Assembly: GCA_030651765.1 (NCBI GenBank)
Contig: JAUSBY010000001.1
Location: forward strand, 1 to 64,000
Direction of reading: 5' to 3'
Length of the DNA: 64,000 bases
DNA from: Coriobacteriia bacterium
GTDB taxonomy: Bacteria; Actinomycetota; Coriobacteriia; Anaerosomatales; Anaerosomataceae
In this document: positions 1 to 9,284 of the stretch, in pieces
How positions within the stretch are numbered: position 1 is the first letter of the stretch
Layout of the letters: every line of letters begins with the position of its first letter
Translations under genes and position numbers: made by a program
The notes under the pieces: model-generated
Seen by the model: the letters and a program-made list of their open reading frames with translations, nothing else
What the model was told of the DNA's origin: nothing
The model's database searches: none

Positions 1-3000
1 GACGATGAAGGTCGTCTTGGCACCAGCCACCGTGGCGCTCTTGAGGTTGCCGCGCTCGTCGAACTCGTAGGTGCGCTGCGTGGCGCCGGTGAGCGCACCG
101 GACAGGTTCCCAGCGTCAGTGTAGGTGTATGTCGATGCCGCAGAGGCGCCTGCCGCCGTGACGGTGTCACCCGTCTTGCGGCCGGTGTCCGGGTCGTAGG
201 TGTAGGTGGCCGAGATGCCCGGTGCGCTTTGCGTCGTGAGCTTGCCCGCCGCATCGTACGAAGCGCTGGCGCTTCTTGAGTCGACGGTCCAGGCGGTCCG
301 CCTGCCTTCCGCGTCACGCTCAGAGACCTGAGAAGGCAGGTTCACGCCTGAGGCCGTGACCGAGCGGGCGGTCTCCCGGCCATGCTCGTCGTACGTGATC
401 TCGGTGACGAGCCCGGCATACTCGATCGTCGCCTCTGAGACCTTGGTGGCGGCAGTCGCGTACTCATAGGTCGTGATGACGTTCGGGGGCGCTTGCTTCG
501 TGGGCGATTGCGCCACCTGCGTCGGGCGCGAGAGCGCGTCGTAGGAGGTGGTGGTGTGCTTGAGCTCGGCGCCGGCAGCGGTGAAGTGCGTCTCGGTCAC
601 GGCGCGCCCGAAGCCGTCGTAGCCGTACTCGACGCGCCTTCCGGCCGGATCGGTCGAACTCGCGACGCGGCCTGTACCGTCGTAGGAGGTCGCCGTCGTC
701 TTGCCGCCCACGGACTCTGAGAGCACGCGTCCGGCACGGTCGTAGGCGCGTGTGGTCACCACTCCGTCGAAGTCGGTCTCGGTAAGCAGCTGCGAGAGCG
801 TGTTGTAGGTCTTGGTGGAAGGCTGCCCGAGCTGCGCTGAAATCTGCCTGCCCAACAGGTCGTAGGCAAGCGTGGTTGCAGCCTGCTCTGGCGTGCCCGC
901 GGCTTTCACGCTTTCGGTGAGCCTGTCGGCGAGGTCGTAGACCGAGGCATCGGTGACCGTGGCGCTCCCGCCTTCGACCGGACGGGTCTCGGCCACACAG
1001 TTGCCCGCCGCGTCGTACAAGAAGCGCGCCCAAGTGCCGTCGGCCGCCTTAGTCTCAAGGACCCGGCCTCCCGGCGAGTACACGGTGGTATCGGCCTTCT
1101 CATCGGGATTGCCCGGCGCGACGAGTGCGCTCGCACGGCCGAGCTCGTCGTAGACAGTGCGTGTGGCGGCAAGCGGGTCAGTCCCCCGCTTGTCGGGGGC
1201 CACATCTGCCGCCCACTCGGCGATGACGTTGCCTGCCGCGTCGTAGTGGCGCGTGGTGGTGCCTGTCACAGAGTGGACGGACTCAGGCGCCCATCCGCGC
1301 GGGTCGACCGTGTGGATCACCGTGATCACCTCGGCGCCATCTGCGTGGTGTTCCTCGCACGTGAGGTGCCCGAAGGCGTCGTAGGTGCTCACGACCCGGT
1401 CGATCCGCTGCCCGTCGGCCTCACGATACGATTCGACCACACGCCCGAGTGCGTCGTAGACGCTCACCTGCGCGGTGCCTGAGGCGTCTGTTGAGGAAAG
1501 CTGCCGCCCTGAGGGCGAGAAGGTGTTCACTTCGACGGTCACGCCTGTGCCGTCGGTGCGCGAGAGCATGTTTCCGAACGCATCGTAGGACGCCAGCTCG
1601 GTGACCGTCACCGCCGGAGAGCCAGAGGAGAGCACCACGCCCATATGTGACGTCAGCTGCGGCTCGCCTGAAGGCGCGAAGTCCTCGTAGGTGGAGACGG
1701 CGGAGACGCCGGAGCTGATCGCGCGGGACTCGCTGGTGGTCCGGCCGAAGGCGTCGTAGTTCCATGTGCTGCGGGCGCGCTCGCCCGCAGCGTTCAAGAC
1801 CTGCTCCTCAACGAGAACGTTGCCAGCCGCATCGTATTCCCGGTAGGTCGTTGAGCCCGAAGGTGAAGTCTCCTCGATGACGCGGTCTCTCGAGCCGCCG
1901 GACGTCCCGTACACGTACGTTGTCTGCGCACCGTCCTCGCCGGTATCAGCCGCGAGGTTGCCGCGAGCGTCGTACGTCCAGGCGCGCACGCCGCCTTTCG
2001 CGTCGACCTGACGCACCATCGCCCCGCTCGGGGCGTATCCGTACGACGTCCACGCAGGCGTGCCGCCGACGTACCGCGGAGACGACCGCCGGGCTTGCGT
2101 GCCCGTGGGGTTCCATTCGGGCGTCTCGTACGTGTCTTGGCAGCCCTGCGTGCCGAAGCGCGTGACGGTCGCGCTCCTGCCCGCCGCCCAGTCGATCGCT
2201 CCAAGATCTAGGACTCCGGCCGCCCAGCCCTCGGGCCGCGGCGAGGCGTCGAAGGTCCACGACGCCTCGGGGACCTCAGCGACCGCAAGACCGCCGAGGT
2301 AGAAGACGCCAGGCTCCGTCGGCGTGCTGGCGTACGCGTACTGAACGGTCAGCTCGTCACTGGTGCCAGGGTGGTAGACGCAAGCATTCTGGGCCGTCGA
2401 CGAGGTGTCCTCAGATAGCGGCGTGTACGTGACCGATCTCGTGCCTTCGCTTGTGGCGTACACAGCACCGGTGACGTGGCCGTCCTCGAGGCCGACCACG
2501 ATGCTCTGCCCGTTGGCGGCCCGGATGGCAAGCTCACCGGCAACCGTCCGGTCATAGGCGACCGAGATGCCGTTGTTGTCGCGCTCCTCGACGAGCGCTC
2601 CGGCTTCATCGAACAGGGCCGAGGCGCCGTCTTTGTAGGCAATCTGCCAGCCCAGCCCGGCACCGACCGTCTCCCGCGTGAGCTCGGCGTACAGGCCCTC
2701 GGACGGCACGTAGCTTCCGCCGCGCAGGTAGAACCGGAAGGACTCACCGGTCTCGTCGACGTAGTCGGCCACACTCGCGCTCGCCTCGATGCTCTGCTCG
2801 AAGTTGAAGCGCCAGCCCGGACCGAACGCGCCGGTTCCCGCCGACCCAGAGTCGTAGTGCCTGCTCAATCGCGCCGCCGGGCCGTGAGAGGCGATGGCGA
2901 GATCGGTCACCGAGAGGGCGAGCGTGCCCTCATCAAGAACCGCGCGTGCGTCGTGTCCTGCAAGCTCACCGATCTCGTAGTCCGTGTCTGCCGGCAGCTG

Positions 3001-5223
3001 GTTGACGGAGACGGTGCGGGTATCGAGCGAGACGCGAACCTCCGGGATGCTGGTAAGCGAGACAGACGACGGCGTGCCATACGGCAGCACCTTGAACGAG
3101 TAGGCCGCAACTCCGTTCATCGCCGTTCCGGACATCTTTGCGTAGAACGGCCGCGGGTCGTCACGGAGATCAAGCCCCCCGGCCAGCCCGAACTGATTGG
3201 CCGTGGTGTTGGCCGGAAGACCCGCGATCGCGGTGTCAGACGGGAAGAGCCCTTTGCCTTGCGTGCTCCAGCTCGTGGCTGGCGCCGCCACAGACGCAAC
3301 CTGGCGGTACGCATAACCGTCATAGAGGTAGATCCGGTAGCTCGTGGCCGCCGTGCATGCGGGCCAGGAGAGATCCACCCATCCCCTGCCGCGATCGGCG
3401 CTGTCGTTGCGGACATCGGACAGCCCGTCACCGTCGGTGTCGGACTCGACGAACCACTCGGCGGTGGCGCCGGTGGTCGCGGCGGGCAACACCGGAGTGA
3501 ATTGCTGCCAGCCCGTCCATTCCGACCAGACCTTGATCGAGTTGATGCTCGCGCGCCAAGCCGCGCGCGCTCTGACGAAGTACGGGGTCGCCTGCTTCCA
3601 GCCGCCTGACGGCGCAGTCAGGTTGCGGGCGGACGCCGTACCGGTGCCCGACATGACCGAGACGGGTGGCGCCTGCGGGGACTCGGCGACTTCGATCTCC
3701 CAGTCCGTCTGGGCATCCGGGCTCACGTAGGTCCACTTGACCTGCGGCAGGATGGTCTCGGTCGCAGCCGGTACCGCCAGGGTGATCTGGGGAGGCTTGG
3801 CGTAGTAGACCGAGACGAGCGGCTTCTCCTGGTTGCGCTCGACCGACTTGAACGCGAAGTGCGCGCCCGGGCTCGCCTCGAGCTGCACCGTGCACTGGCT
3901 CGTGCCCTCCTGCTGCCAGTATTGCAGCGCCGAGGTGATGTCCTGGCCGGTCCACCAGCCCTCCTCAAGCCCGACCGCGCTGTTGCTTTCGATCGGCTCG
4001 GTGTCGGGGCGGTTGTCCCAGGTGGCGCCGGCGATGTGGACGTCGCTTGAGCATCGCTTCGCACTGACGCTACCCCACACCGCCGTGCTCGCGTGGAACA
4101 GCCAGACCCGGCCGAGGAGCGGCTCGTGGCCTGTGGCCTTCTTGGCCGCAAGGTCGCTCACGAGCGAGACCGGCAGCTTGATCAGCCCGTACTCCGTCCA
4201 ATTGGCGGCGGGGTTGTTGGAGTTGAGCCAGATGAAGTTGGAGCCGGAGTAGTTCGTGCCTGTGTAGCCGGGCCGGCTCGAGATGTAGGTATCAAGCGGC
4301 GTGCCCTCGGCGTACAGGGTGGGGTCGATGTAGACCGGGTACACCCGCTCGGAGTCGTCGAGCCAGGCGCGGTCTGCGACAACATCGAGCCTCCAGGCGT
4401 CGCCGTCTTCAATCAACTTGTAGTGGACGCGGTCGGTGAACGCCGGACCAATCTCTCCGGCGCTCGAGTCCCACATACACGAGGCGGGGATCACGATGTG
4501 CGGCTCGTCGCTGCCCTTCATGAAGAGGGAGATCGAGCCGTCGTCCTCCAAGCGAGGCTCAAGACCGTCGGTCTGAAGCCTGAAGCTGTAGGTGTTCTCT
4601 GGCGCGTGCGTGGCCAGCACGATCGTCTCCTTGAGACCGCCTGGGAGCGACTCGTACTGAAGCGTCGCGCCTGCAAACGCGTCCTCGTAGACGAGCTCGG
4701 TCTCGGAGATGACCTCGGCTACCGCGTCGGCGGGATCGAGCTGGGCGCCGTCGCGCGTCCCGTTCCACACCGGGCGGAGCGAGACGCTCAGCTCACCTTT
4801 GCGCAGACTGACCGCGCCATCGGCAAGGTCCGCGGGCAGCTCGACCTCAAAGGAGTTCGCACCGTTGACCAGTACGTCTGTGCCCTCGCGCTCCTCTTCC
4901 ACGAGCGAGGTGTCGATCTGCTCGAACTCCCCGGTCGTATCATCCTCGTAGTGGATGGGCTCCGAGTAGTACTCGGCGAGCACGCCCCCGTCTTCCAGCA
5001 GCAGGTACCGGGAGTCCTCGGTGCGCTCGTCAACGAGCTCCTCGACAACGGCCGGCATGTCATCAGCGGACAGCAGCTGTTCGAGCTCCGAGGCTCCTGA
5101 AGGGTCGGCTAGCGGTTGTGCGGCGGCGGCCGGCGCCCTCACCGCGACCGGTCCCAACACGAGTGCGACAGACAGGCTGCACGAGAGCGCGCGGCTAAAC
5201 AGCCGCCTCCGGACACGGTTCAC
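1..5223 (-). CDS. Secreted RHS/YD-repeat protein with DNRLRE domain (C-terminus cut by window edge)
   Basis: One uninterrupted minus-strand frame runs from a GTG at 5223, behind a G-rich ribosome site, to base 1: 1741 codons with no stop. The N-terminus is a signal peptide (RRRLFSRALS, a hydrophobic stretch, then APAAAAQPLA). Residues about 320-440 look like a DNRLRE domain (NYSGSNFIWLNS, LIKLPVS, later TWDNRPDTEP). A fibronectin-like or linker region follows, then an RHS entry region near residue 800 (LSRHYDSGSAGTGAFGPGW). More than a dozen YD repeats come next, with motifs such as YDAAGN, YDAFGR and YDELGR. RHS/YD proteins form hollow beta-cocoon shells that enclose a C-terminal effector. 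Here the RHS core end and any toxin tip lie outside the window, so whether it is a toxin or a wall/adhesion protein cannot be told. Confidence 0.93.
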   Translation of the reverse strand, partial: MNRVRRRLFSRALSCSLSVALVLGPVAVRAPAAAAQPLADPSGASELEQLLSADDMPAVVEELVDERTEDSRYLLLEDGGVLAEYYSEPIHYEDDTTGEFEQIDTSLVEEEREGTDVLVNGANSFEVELPADLADGAVSLRKGELSVSLRPVWNGTRDGAQLDPADAVAEVISETELVYEDAFAGATLQYESLPGGLKETIVLATHAPENTYSFRLQTDGLEPRLEDDGSISLFMKGSDEPHIVIPASCMWDSSAGEIGPAFTDRVHYKLIEDGDAWRLDVVADRAWLDDSERVYPVYIDPTLYAEGTPLDTYISSRPGYTGTNYSGSNFIWLNSNNPAANWTEYGLIKLPVSLVSDLAAKKATGHEPLLGRVWLFHASTAVWGSVSAKRCSSDVHIAGATWDNRPDTEPIESNSAVGLEEGWWTGQDITSALQYWQQEGTSQCTVQLEASPGAHFAFKSVERNQEKPLVSVYYAKPPQITLAVPAATETILPQVKWTYVSPDAQTDWEIEVAESPQAPPVSVMSGTGTASARNLTAPSGGWKQATPYFVRARAAWRASINSIKVWSEWTGWQQFTPVLPAATTGATAEWFVESDTDGDGLSDVRNDSADRGRGWVDLSWPACTAATSYRIYLYDGYAYRQVASVAAPATSWSTQGKGLFPSDTAIAGLPANTTANQFGLAGGLDLRDDPRPFYAKMSGTAMNGVAAYSFKVLPYGTPSSVSLTSIPEVRVSLDTRTVSVNQLPADTDYEIGELAGHDARAVLDEGTLALSVTDLAIASHGPAARLSRHYDSGSAGTGAFGPGWRFNFEQSIEASASVADYVDETGESFRFYLRGGSYVPSEGLYAELTRETVGAGLGWQIAYKDGASALFDEAGALVEERDNNGISVAYDRTVAGELAIRAANGQSIVVGLEDGHVTGAVYATSEGTRSVTYTPLSEDTSSTAQNACVYHPGTSDELTVQYAYASTPTEPGVFYLGGLAVAEVPEASWTFDASPRPEGWAAGVLDLGAIDWAAGRSATVTRFGTQGCQDTYETPEWNPTGTQARRSSPRYVGGTPAWTSYGYAPSGAMVRQVDAKGGVRAWTYDARGNLAADTGEDGAQTTYVYGTSGGSRDRVIEETSPSGSTTYREYDAAGNVLVEEQVLNAAGERARSTWNYDAFGRTTSESRAISSGVSAVSTYEDFAPSGEPQLTSHMGVVLSSGSPAVTVTELASYDAFGNMLSRTDGTGVTVEVNTFSPSGRQLSSTDASGTAQVSVYDALGRVVESYREADGQRIDRVVSTYDAFGHLTCEEHHADGAEVITVIHTVDPRGWAPESVHSVTGTTTRHYDAAGNVIAEWAADVAPDKRGTDPLAATRTVYDELGRASALVAPGNPDEKADTTVYSPGGRVLETKAADGTWARFLYDAAGNCVAETRPVEGGSATVTDASVYDLADRLTESVKAAGTPEQAATTLAYDLLGRQISAQLGQPSTKTYNTLSQLLTETDFDGVVTTRAYDRAGRVLSESVGGKTTATSYDGTGRVASSTDPAGRRVEYGYDGFGRAVTETHFTAAGAELKHTTTSYDALSRPTQVAQSPTKQAPPNVITTYEYATAATKVSEATIEYAGLVTEITYDEHGRETARSVTASGVNLPSQVSERDAEGRRTAWTVDSRSASASYDAAGKLTTQSAPGISATYTYDPDTGRKTGDTVTAAGASAASTYTYTDAGNLSGALTGATQRTYEFDERGNLKSATVAGAKTTFIV

Positions 5224-5358
5224 GAAAGCCCCCCCCCGACCCTCTTCGGTCGAGTCCGTGCCCAGCGGCCCCCGGCCCATGGGCGCACTTGAAGATGTGG
5301 AGAAGGTATCGCACCTGCATGCACAGCGCAAGAATGAGGCATACGCCGCACTGCATGA

Positions 5359-5378
5359 GGGTACGCTGCGGCGTACCC
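5359..5378. repeat. Perfect 8-bp inverted repeat upstream of the phosphodiesterase gene
   Basis: GGGTACGC, loop TGCG, GCGTACCC. It lies in the 254-nt divergent gap between the RHS gene (minus) and the phosphodiesterase gene (plus). No T-tract follows on either strand, so an operator or 5'-leader hairpin is more likely than a terminator. A possible -10 TATGCT sits at 5411-5416. Confidence 0.4.
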
Positions 5379-5477
5379 AGCCCCCCTCGTGGTGCGGGCA
5401 TCGCTGGCGGTATGCTTGGTCCGCAGCGCACGATACTCGTAGACTTGCCTTACGCTCCCAAGGCTATGGAGGACCTG

Positions 5478-7238
5478 ATGACCAACACCCCCGGTGCACC
5501 CGAGACCCCGAGCACTCCTCGCCCGCGGCGCCGCGCGGTCTTGCGCTGGCTCGTCCCGGCACTGGCGCTTGCGACCTCGCTCACCCTCTCCTACGGCGCG
5601 TACTTGCTCGCCTCCTACTCGTGGGACCAGGTCGTCTCGTACGAGAGTCCGTACACGTCGATGACCGGCGCCGACTTCTCGGGCGTCCGTCCGTCGCTCG
5701 CCGAGCCCGTGCCCGGCGCGACGCCCCGGCGCACCGTGCTCGTGCTCATCGACGGCCTCCGCGACGACGCCTCGCGAACGATGGCGTCCATCTCCGGCCT
5801 GCGGGCGCGCGGCGCCGACGTCCGGCTCACCGCACCCCAGCCGAGCCTGTCCTATCCCACCTGGACGACCATCATGAGCGGCGCTCCGCCTCAGATCAGC
5901 GGCGTCACCACCAACTGGTTCGAGGGGCCGGTGGCGGTGGAGACTCTCCTCGACGTGGCGGCGGGCTCCGGCCGCACGGTGGCGGTCTCGGGACCGGCGG
6001 ACCTCGACGACATGTTCCGCGCATCCGAGGTCGCCACCGCCTCGGCTCTCATCGAGTGGGACTACGAGGGCTACCGCTCGGCCGAGGTCGTGGATAACGC
6101 GCTCGCGCTCGATGAGGGACTTGGCGGAGCGGACTTCCTGTTCGTGCTGCTTCCGGATGTGGACAACACCGGTCACAGCTTCGGCGGCGCGTCGGCCGAG
6201 TACGCCGAGGTGGTGGCGAAGGTGGACGCCGACCTCACGCGCTTGATCGAGGGACTCGACGACGGCGAGACCGTCTTCATCGTGCTCCCTGACCACGGCC
6301 ACATCGACACCGGTGGCCACGGCGGCTGGGAGGAGCCCGTCATCCGCACGTTCGCCGCCATCGCCGGCCCCGGCGTGAGGCCGGGCGTCTCCGAGGCGCA
6401 GTTGGCCGACATCGCGCCGACCGTCGCCGTGCTCGCCGGCATGCAGGCCCCCTTGCAGGCCACCGGGACCGCGATCGATGACGTGCTCGCCGACACCAAC
6501 GGCAGCGCCAGGGATGCCGAGTTCGTCCGCGGCGCCGGCATCTCGCTCTCCTACGTGAGGAAGGTCCTCGGCGACGAGGGGCTCAACGGCATCGAGTCCA
6601 TAGCGGCACCTGCGGATCTCGCACCGCTCCGCGCCGATGCGGATGCGACACGCCTCGCCGAGGAGCGCGCCACACGCCGGCCACTCGCCATCGGCATCTA
6701 CGCCGCGATCGCCGTGCTGCTCGCGGTCATCGGGATCGCATCGTGGCGCGCGCTCGTAGCGGCGCTCGCCGGGACCGCCGCCTATGCCGCCGCCTACAAC
6801 GCGCTCTTCTTCGGGATGCACGAGCTGCGGTGGTCGCTCTCGGCGTTCAACGACGAGGCGATGCTCGAAGCGTTCTTCAACCAGCGCATGCTCGAGGCGG
6901 CGCTCTCCGGCCTGCTCGCGTGCGTCGTCGCAGGACTCGTCTACGTCGCGCTCCGTCGCGAACCCAGGGGTCCGGGCAGCGGGTACGCTGCCGAGTGGCT
7001 CGCCCTCGGGGGCGCCACGGTCCTTGTCGCCCAGGCGGTACTCCTCGCGCAGGTTGGGACCTACCTGTGGCGCTGGGGCGCCGAAGTCGCATGGATCCTG
7101 CCGAACATGCGGGAGGCGTTCAAGTACGACCTCGACCTCATCCAGATGACCGCGCTCGGCGCCGCGGCGGTCGCCGGGCCATTCATCACGCTGGCAATCG
7201 GTCGGCTCCATCCAAAGACCCGGAAGCGCACGCCGTGA
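5478..7238 (+). CDS. Membrane-anchored alkaline-phosphatase-superfamily protein (type I phosphodiesterase/nucleotide pyrophosphatase-like)
   Basis: 586 residues. The ATG at 5478 is chosen because GGAGG at 5468-5472 sits 5 nt upstream. A signal-anchor helix (residues about 20-45) precedes an extracytoplasmic domain of the alkaline phosphatase superfamily. Visible signatures are the first metal motif LVLIDGLRDD (D92), the nucleophile region SYPTWTTIMSG (Ser125 at the usual Thr/Ser position), the second metal aspartate and histidine in DVDNTGHSFGG, and DHGHIDTGGHGGW for the remaining metal ligands. The C-terminal third has about four membrane helices. Substrate is unknown; relatives hydrolyse phosphodiesters or transfer phosphoethanolamine-type groups. 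The stop overlaps the next start (GTGA), so the two genes are translationally coupled. Confidence 0.85.
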   Translation: MTNTPGAPETPSTPRPRRRAVLRWLVPALALATSLTLSYGAYLLASYSWDQVVSYESPYTSMTGADFSGVRPSLAEPVPGATPRRTVLVLIDGLRDDASRTMASISGLRARGADVRLTAPQPSLSYPTWTTIMSGAPPQISGVTTNWFEGPVAVETLLDVAAGSGRTVAVSGPADLDDMFRASEVATASALIEWDYEGYRSAEVVDNALALDEGLGGADFLFVLLPDVDNTGHSFGGASAEYAEVVAKVDADLTRLIEGLDDGETVFIVLPDHGHIDTGGHGGWEEPVIRTFAAIAGPGVRPGVSEAQLADIAPTVAVLAGMQAPLQATGTAIDDVLADTNGSARDAEFVRGAGISLSYVRKVLGDEGLNGIESIAAPADLAPLRADADATRLAEERATRRPLAIGIYAAIAVLLAVIGIASWRALVAALAGTAAYAAAYNALFFGMHELRWSLSAFNDEAMLEAFFNQRMLEAALSGLLACVVAGLVYVALRREPRGPGSGYAAEWLALGGATVLVAQAVLLAQVGTYLWRWGAEVAWILPNMREAFKYDLDLIQMTALGAAAVAGPFITLAIGRLHPKTRKRTP

Positions 7239-7888
7239 TACCCGGCGTGGTACTGGTCGTCGTGGGAGTGTCCGGCACGCTGTTCGCCGAGTGGCGCGGG
7301 TACGCCGGGCTCGACCGGGTATTCAAGCCGCTGGCATCGGCCGGCTTCCTGCTTGCCGCGCTTGGCGCGCCCGCGTGGGCCCTGCCGACTGGCACGGCCT
7401 GGTTCCTGTTCGCCGGGCTCGCGCTTTCGGCGATAGGCGACGTGCTGTTGCTCGGCGGGCGCGAAGGCGCCCCGATGGCCGGCATCGCCGCGTTCGCGCT
7501 CGCTCACGTCGCCTACGGGAGCTGGTTCGTCAGCACGGGAGTCTCGTGGTGGTGGGTCGCGCCGGTCGTCGTCTTCCTCGCGATCGGACATCTCGCGTGG
7601 ACCGTCCTGGACCCTCACGTACGCGGCCGCCTTCGGCTCCCGGTTCGCGGGTACGTGGCGCTCGTCTCCCTGATGGCCGCGTGCGCGATCGCAACCGGCC
7701 TGCAGGCGCTCATGACGGGTGCGGCCGCGGTAGAGTTCCTGCTGCCTGCCGTGGGCGGGGCGCTATTCTACCTCTCGGACCTGGCCGTGGCCCGCCGCCG
7801 ATTCATCACGGGGTCGCTTCTCGACCGAGTCTGGGGGCTCCCCCTCTACTACGTGGCGCAGCTGCTGATCGCGAGCGCCGTGACCTGA
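7235..7888 (+). CDS. YhhN/TMEM86-family membrane protein (lysoplasmalogenase-like)
   Basis: 217 residues, almost all in about eight hydrophobic helices. It starts at a GTG whose last two bases form part of the preceding TGA. Family-like features are the conserved acidic residue in LALSAIGDVLLL, the motif ALAHVAYGSWF, and LFYLSDLAVARRRF near the C-terminus with a second conserved Asp. Human TMEM86B hydrolyses the vinyl-ether bond of lysoplasmalogen; many anaerobic bacteria make plasmalogens, so an ether-lipid role is plausible but inferred. Coupling to the upstream phosphodiesterase supports a shared lipid- or envelope-related function. Confidence 0.82.
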   Translation: MIPGVVLVVVGVSGTLFAEWRGYAGLDRVFKPLASAGFLLAALGAPAWALPTGTAWFLFAGLALSAIGDVLLLGGREGAPMAGIAAFALAHVAYGSWFVSTGVSWWWVAPVVVFLAIGHLAWTVLDPHVRGRLRLPVRGYVALVSLMAACAIATGLQALMTGAAAVEFLLPAVGGALFYLSDLAVARRRFITGSLLDRVWGLPLYYVAQLLIASAVT

Positions 7889-7895
7889 GACAGAT

Positions 7896-7927
7896 GAGGG
7901 CCGCCACCTGTGCGGGTGACGGCCCTC
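7896..7927. terminator. Bidirectional hairpin between convergent genes
   Basis: GAGGGCCG (7896-7903) pairs with CGGCCCTC (7920-7927), and CACC/GGTG extends the stem inward. It lies between two genes that converge at 7888 and 7945. There is no strong T-tract. Confidence 0.65.
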
Positions 7928-7944
7928 GGTAGATTCGCTCTCGG

Positions 7945-8532
7945 TTACGATCCGGTGTCCGGATCGACGGTCGTGGTCGGTTCGACGGTACTTGTCGGCT
8001 CCACGGTGCCCGTCGGCTCGACCGAACCGTCACCGGGGTCGCCATCGTCGACGACGCCGTCATCGGGCGCGATGCCGAGCCACGACATGAACTTGGCGAT
8101 TGCGCGCTGCAGACCCGGCGGCAGCTGGGAGCGGGTGCCGGCGTCTAGCTCGGCCTGCATCCGTTCGAGGTTCGTCTCGAGACGCGAGAGCGCGTTGGCG
8201 ATGCCGGTGCGCTTCGGCTCGGGGGCGCCAGATGCCTCCTGGCTCCGGACACGATCCCTATCCCGATCGCGCTCCTTGACCGCGTCACCGGGGTTCTCCG
8301 GCTTGTTGCCGCGCTTGGCAGTGGCATCCTTGCTGGCGCCACGCCCGCGTTCCGGCTCGACGTCGGCCGAGATATCCTCGTCTGCCTCCGTCACCGGCTC
8401 CGAGACTGCGGCAGGCTTGCCTTTGCCGCTAGGGCTCGCAGGCACGCCGCCCTTCTTCGCCAACGCGAGCGATGGCAGCGACAGGGCCAGCACGAGCACG
8501 AGAATGAGCGTGATGATGACCGTACGTTTCAT
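7945..8532 (-). CDS. Secreted low-complexity protein, unknown function
   Basis: 195 residues with GGAGG ahead of the ATG. A clear signal peptide (MKRTVIITLILVLVLALSLP, cleavage probably after ALA) is followed by a disordered, highly charged stretch rich in Lys, Arg, Asp and Glu (residues about 25-110). A short predicted helical segment comes next (SRLETNLERMQAELDAG). The tail is acidic with near-repeats of EPTGTV, EPTSTV and EPTTTV before DPDTGS. I recognise no family. The Thr/Pro tail resembles spacer regions of surface proteins, but no sorting signal or membrane helix is visible at the C-terminus. Confidence 0.75.
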   Translation of the reverse strand: MKRTVIITLILVLVLALSLPSLALAKKGGVPASPSGKGKPAAVSEPVTEADEDISADVEPERGRGASKDATAKRGNKPENPGDAVKERDRDRDRVRSQEASGAPEPKRTGIANALSRLETNLERMQAELDAGTRSQLPPGLQRAIAKFMSWLGIAPDDGVVDDGDPGDGSVEPTGTVEPTSTVEPTTTVDPDTGS

Positions 8533-8683
8533 TCAGCACCTCCGGTTGACAGGACTCACGTCCTACACGTCACTATCGGGTGCTCTCACCCCTGCTTGAG
8601 CACGAACCGACAGACGGCCACACGCCGAGCGTGCGCGGTGCGCGCGGGTGACACGGGCCACGGACGCCCGACGGGCGGGCCTG

Positions 8684-9265
8684 CTAGCGCGCGTGCGCGG
8701 TCAGTCGCAGCAGCCACGCCATGTTGCGGCCGAGCGTCTCCATCGTCGCCATGCCCTCGTCATCATCGGCCACGGCGCCCGACGCCCCGCCGATGCCGAC
8801 GTTCCAGTAGCTCGACCCGACGGTCACCATCTCCGTGATACCGAAGAAGTGATTGATCGAGTCGAGCGCGTGCATCGCGCCCGCCCTGCGCACCGCCACG
8901 ACCGCCGCTCCCGCCTTGCGCGCCATCATGCCGGTGTTCGCCCTCGAGACGTAGCCGGCGCGGTCGATGAGCGCCTTCGTCTCGGGCGTCACGTCGGCGA
9001 AGTAGACGGGCGAGCCGATGATGATCCCGTCGGCGGCGTCCATCTTCTCGATGCAGCTGTTGATGATGTCGCGACGCCCGTGGCACCGCCGGTCGCGGAC
9101 TTCCCGGCACTTCAGGCACACGGTGCAGCCCTCCGCACGCTGTCTCGCGAGCTCCACGAGCTCGGTCTCAATCCCTTCGGCTTCGAGCACGTCGAGTACC
9201 CGCCGTAGCATGAGCGACGTGTTGCCACCCTTGCGTGCGCTGCCGGAAAACGCCACGACCTTCAT
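8684..9265 (-). CDS. Iron-sulfur flavoprotein / NAD(P)H-dependent FMN reductase family
   Basis: 193 residues, start chosen at the ATG 7 nt downstream of GAGGAGG (an ATG one base after the site is too close). The N-terminus KVVAFSGSARKGGNTSLML is the FMN-phosphate-binding loop of the flavodoxin-like fold. A compact cysteine cluster, CTVCLKC followed by a fourth Cys in DRRCHGR, matches the [4Fe-4S] site of archaeal-type iron-sulfur flavoproteins. GSPVYFADVTPETKALIDR is the second flavin-contact motif. Such proteins transfer electrons between ferredoxin or NADH and small oxidants in anaerobes. It follows pncA by 19 nt in the NAD-salvage operon. Confidence 0.86.
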   Translation of the reverse strand: MKVVAFSGSARKGGNTSLMLRRVLDVLEAEGIETELVELARQRAEGCTVCLKCREVRDRRCHGRRDIINSCIEKMDAADGIIIGSPVYFADVTPETKALIDRAGYVSRANTGMMARKAGAAVVAVRRAGAMHALDSINHFFGITEMVTVGSSYWNVGIGGASGAVADDDEGMATMETLGRNMAWLLRLTAHAR

Positions 9266-9284
9266 CGGCATACCTCCTCGCCGG

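Noticed and set aside
1-3100. Regularly spaced similar sequences that might suggest a CRISPR array
   Set aside because: The recurring units encode YD repeats in one protein frame, vary in sequence and length and are not separated by unique spacers of equal size.
2476-5100. Long plus-strand frames in the first 5 kb
   Set aside because: They are antisense to the continuous RHS/YD frame, whose repeats and signal peptide are unmistakable.
5220-7211. A 663-codon minus-strand frame opposite the phosphodiesterase gene
   Set aside because: Antisense shadow; the plus-strand gene has a good ribosome site, membrane helices and metal motifs.
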